Source: Anaerolineales bacterium
Lineage (GTDB): Bacteria > Chloroflexota > Anaerolineae > Anaerolineales > UBA11858
Direction of reading: 5' to 3'
NCBI GenBank assembly: GCA_018335275.1
Contig: JAGXKM010000009.1
Location: 1-45,560, forward strand
DNA length: 45,560 nucleotides
This document shows, in pieces, positions 43,881-45,560 of the stretch; position 1 is the first letter of the stretch, and the number at the start of each line of letters is the position of its first letter. The notes beneath the pieces were generated by a model. The model searched no databases, was not told the origin of the DNA, and was given only the letters and a program-made list of their open reading frames with translations. A program made the translations under genes and the position numbers.

Positions 43881-44969
43881 TTATGGGTGACCTTTTCGAT
43901 ACACACGTTGGAATTCACGATGAAAAATATCACCAAGCGCTGCATTGTGGATGATTAACACATTCTCATCATTGACCTTTTCAGCGCTCTCCGTGAAATT
44001 GTACGAACCCATAATGACGATTTTCCCATCGATGAGTATGAATTTATGATGCATCTTTTCGGGATTTCCATCCTTACGGACATCCACGCCGTTTTTCTTA
44101 AATCGTTCCCATTCGCTTCCCATTTCAGAATACAACTGAGATGTATCGATCACACCCTGGACGAGAACTCCCCTTTCTGAACATCGGATCATCGCTTGGG
44201 CGATGGGGTCTGAGGTAAAAGAATACGCCAAGAACTTGATTTGATCCTCCGCGCCTTGAATCAACTCGATAATTCGCTTTTGGGGATGGTCGTCAGGAGA
44301 GAAATAGGTTTCCACTAAACCTGCCTGGATTTCAAGTTTTGGATGAGGAGTGTTGTCCCTAATCCGATCCCCAAACAATAGATCCTCAAACATCTCCTCA
44401 AATTCCACGGTGTAATTTTCTGCCAGGGAAGGGGACCGAAAATGGAGCAGATGGTTGTCATTCCGGTAAAAACCACGGAGTGTAAAATTCATGGATCCTG
44501 TCCAGACATCGCGCTGATCGATGATGATAAATTTCTGGTGCATCAGACCCCTTCTTTTGTCACCAACCACAGGGATCCCTGCTGAGCGAAGGGCTTGGAT
44601 CTCTGCTTCTTCCGCGCGGTCACTTTCCACCACCACCCGGACGGTTACCCCCCGTTGATGAGCCCGCAATAATGCATCCCGGACACTCCAAAGATCAAAG
44701 TCATATACAGCGAGATCCACCCGGAAACGAGATTGATCAATCGCACCTGCCAGCACCTCATCTGCTCCTCCTCGATAAGAATCCGCCGTGGGGCTGCCCG
44801 CTTCAGAAAAATATACGCTAATCTGACCCAGATCCTGGGGCTTCTCCGCGGGTTTCCCTGTCGGCAGCGGCTCCAGGAGAACAGCGGTCGGTTCTTGACA
44901 AGCGGAGAGGATAAAGATCAACCATAAACCCACCAGGGATTGAAGGAAACCCTCTCGAAATCTTTTCAT
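43881..44969 (-). CDS. Phospholipase D-like lipoprotein with two HKD motifs
   Basis: Lipobox FILSACQ; HQKFIIIDQRDVWTGSMN and HHKFILIDGKIVIMGSYN. Confidence 0.9.
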   Translation of the reverse strand: MKRFREGFLQSLVGLWLIFILSACQEPTAVLLEPLPTGKPAEKPQDLGQISVYFSEAGSPTADSYRGGADEVLAGAIDQSRFRVDLAVYDFDLWSVRDALLRAHQRGVTVRVVVESDRAEEAEIQALRSAGIPVVGDKRRGLMHQKFIIIDQRDVWTGSMNFTLRGFYRNDNHLLHFRSPSLAENYTVEFEEMFEDLLFGDRIRDNTPHPKLEIQAGLVETYFSPDDHPQKRIIELIQGAEDQIKFLAYSFTSDPIAQAMIRCSERGVLVQGVIDTSQLYSEMGSEWERFKKNGVDVRKDGNPEKMHHKFILIDGKIVIMGSYNFTESAEKVNDENVLIIHNAALGDIFHREFQRVYRKGHP

Positions 44970-44986
44970 GAAAAACTTTTTTGTCC

Positions 44987-45409
44987 TTAACTAGCTTCCA
45001 AACACCGGATTAATACTTTTCTCCGTGAGCCTGATGCCCGGTGCTCAAATGTGTATACGCCCTGCCAGCGCCCCAAATTCATCTCTCCATTGTCAACGGG
45101 AATGCTCAAACTCGTTGCTGTCAGCATGGCTCGCATATGAGAAGGAGAGTCATCTTTTCCCTCCAGCGTATGCCGATGCCAAGATTCCCCTTCCGGAGCA
45201 AGTTTATCCATGAATGTTTCCAGATCCTGTTTTGCAGTGGGATCATAACTTTCACTGATCACAAGGGAAGCGCTGGTATGCTGGATGTAAAGATGGCAGA
45301 TCCCTTCCCTGACCCCCCACTGCTCCAATTTTGCTTTGATTCGATCTGTAAATGGATATAACCCTTTCCCTTCCGTACGGATAATAACGATACCTTTCTT
45401 CCAGTTCAC
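44987..45409 (-). CDS. YjbQ family protein (UPF0047)
   Basis: GICHLYIQHTSASLVISESYDPTAKQDLETFMDKLAPEG...HRHTLEGKDDSPSHMRAMLTATSLSIPVDNGEMNLGRWQGVYTFEHR; GTG start with AGGAGG. Confidence 0.9.
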   Translation of the reverse strand: MNWKKGIVIIRTEGKGLYPFTDRIKAKLEQWGVREGICHLYIQHTSASLVISESYDPTAKQDLETFMDKLAPEGESWHRHTLEGKDDSPSHMRAMLTATSLSIPVDNGEMNLGRWQGVYTFEHRASGSRRKVLIRCLEAS

Positions 45410-45470
45410 ATCTCCTCCTGAGTATGTCCGGGTTTTCTTTCATTGTACCGATCAGCCACTTTTAAATCAA

Positions 45471-45497
45471 AAAGAGCAGTCAGGTGACTGCTCTTTT
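45471..45497 (-). terminator. Bidirectional-looking rho-independent terminator
   Basis: AAAGAGCAGTCA-gg-TGACTGCTCTTT, 12-bp stem with T-runs on both strands. Lies downstream of the partial minus gene at the right edge. Confidence 0.8.
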
Positions 45498-45523
45498 TTT
45501 ATATTCAATTTTTTAGATCTAAC

Positions 45524-45560
45524 TTAGAATAGGCTTTCAGATTCGTCGTCGACGTCGAAT
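45524..45560 (-). CDS. C-terminal fragment of a protein with an acidic tail, cut by window edge
   Basis: Minus-strand frame ...FDVDDESESLF* ends at 45524, just upstream of the 45471-45497 terminator. Confidence 0.4.
   Translation of the reverse strand, partial: FDVDDESESLF

Noticed and set aside
43634-43945. 103-aa minus-strand ORF
   Set aside because: Overlaps the MltR-like and PLD genes in another frame; no motifs.
45540-45560. tcgtcgtcgacgtcgaat simple-repeat-like sequence at the right edge
   Set aside because: Better explained as codons for an acidic C-terminus (FDVDDESESLF*) of a minus-strand gene cut by the window.
1-45560. CRISPR arrays, insertion sequences, prophage, integrons, rRNA/tRNA genes
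   Set aside because: Looked for by eye; no regularly spaced repeats, transposase/integrase motifs, or rRNA sequence seen. A tRNA could still be missed without a covariance scan.

Overview
The window reads as a chromosomal segment from a Chloroflexota/Anaerolineae-like bacterium. This assignment is an inference from gene content and lipoprotein style; no rRNA is present. It is dense in ordinary metabolic and housekeeping genes, mostly on the minus strand: clpC-like (5' end only), lgt, kbl, rsmI, pgi/pmi, polX, murI, rplS, lysS, greA and comEC. I saw no rRNA, convincing tRNA, CRISPR array, transposon or prophage. The main points of interest are: (1) a 1084-aa ORF fusing serine hydroxymethyltransferase to a GcvT-like middle segment and then a full GcvT; (2) a NurA / small HAS-barrel-like protein / HerA operon in which the middle protein resembles the HerA N-terminus; (3) four DnaA-box-like 9-mers in one orientation, three of them spaced exactly 21 bp apart, mostly in the gap between two convergent genes; (4) three consecutive M42 aminopeptidase paralogs; (5) a 53-aa Cys/Trp-rich small ORF with its own SD and terminator that is missing from the ORF track; (6) a ComEC whose C-terminal metallo-beta-lactamase-like domain lacks the metal-binding motif, near a lipoprotein PLD-family protein; (7) two genes with extended -10 promoters abutting the start codon, suggesting leaderless mRNAs. 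All family assignments come from reading the translations. No database search was run.
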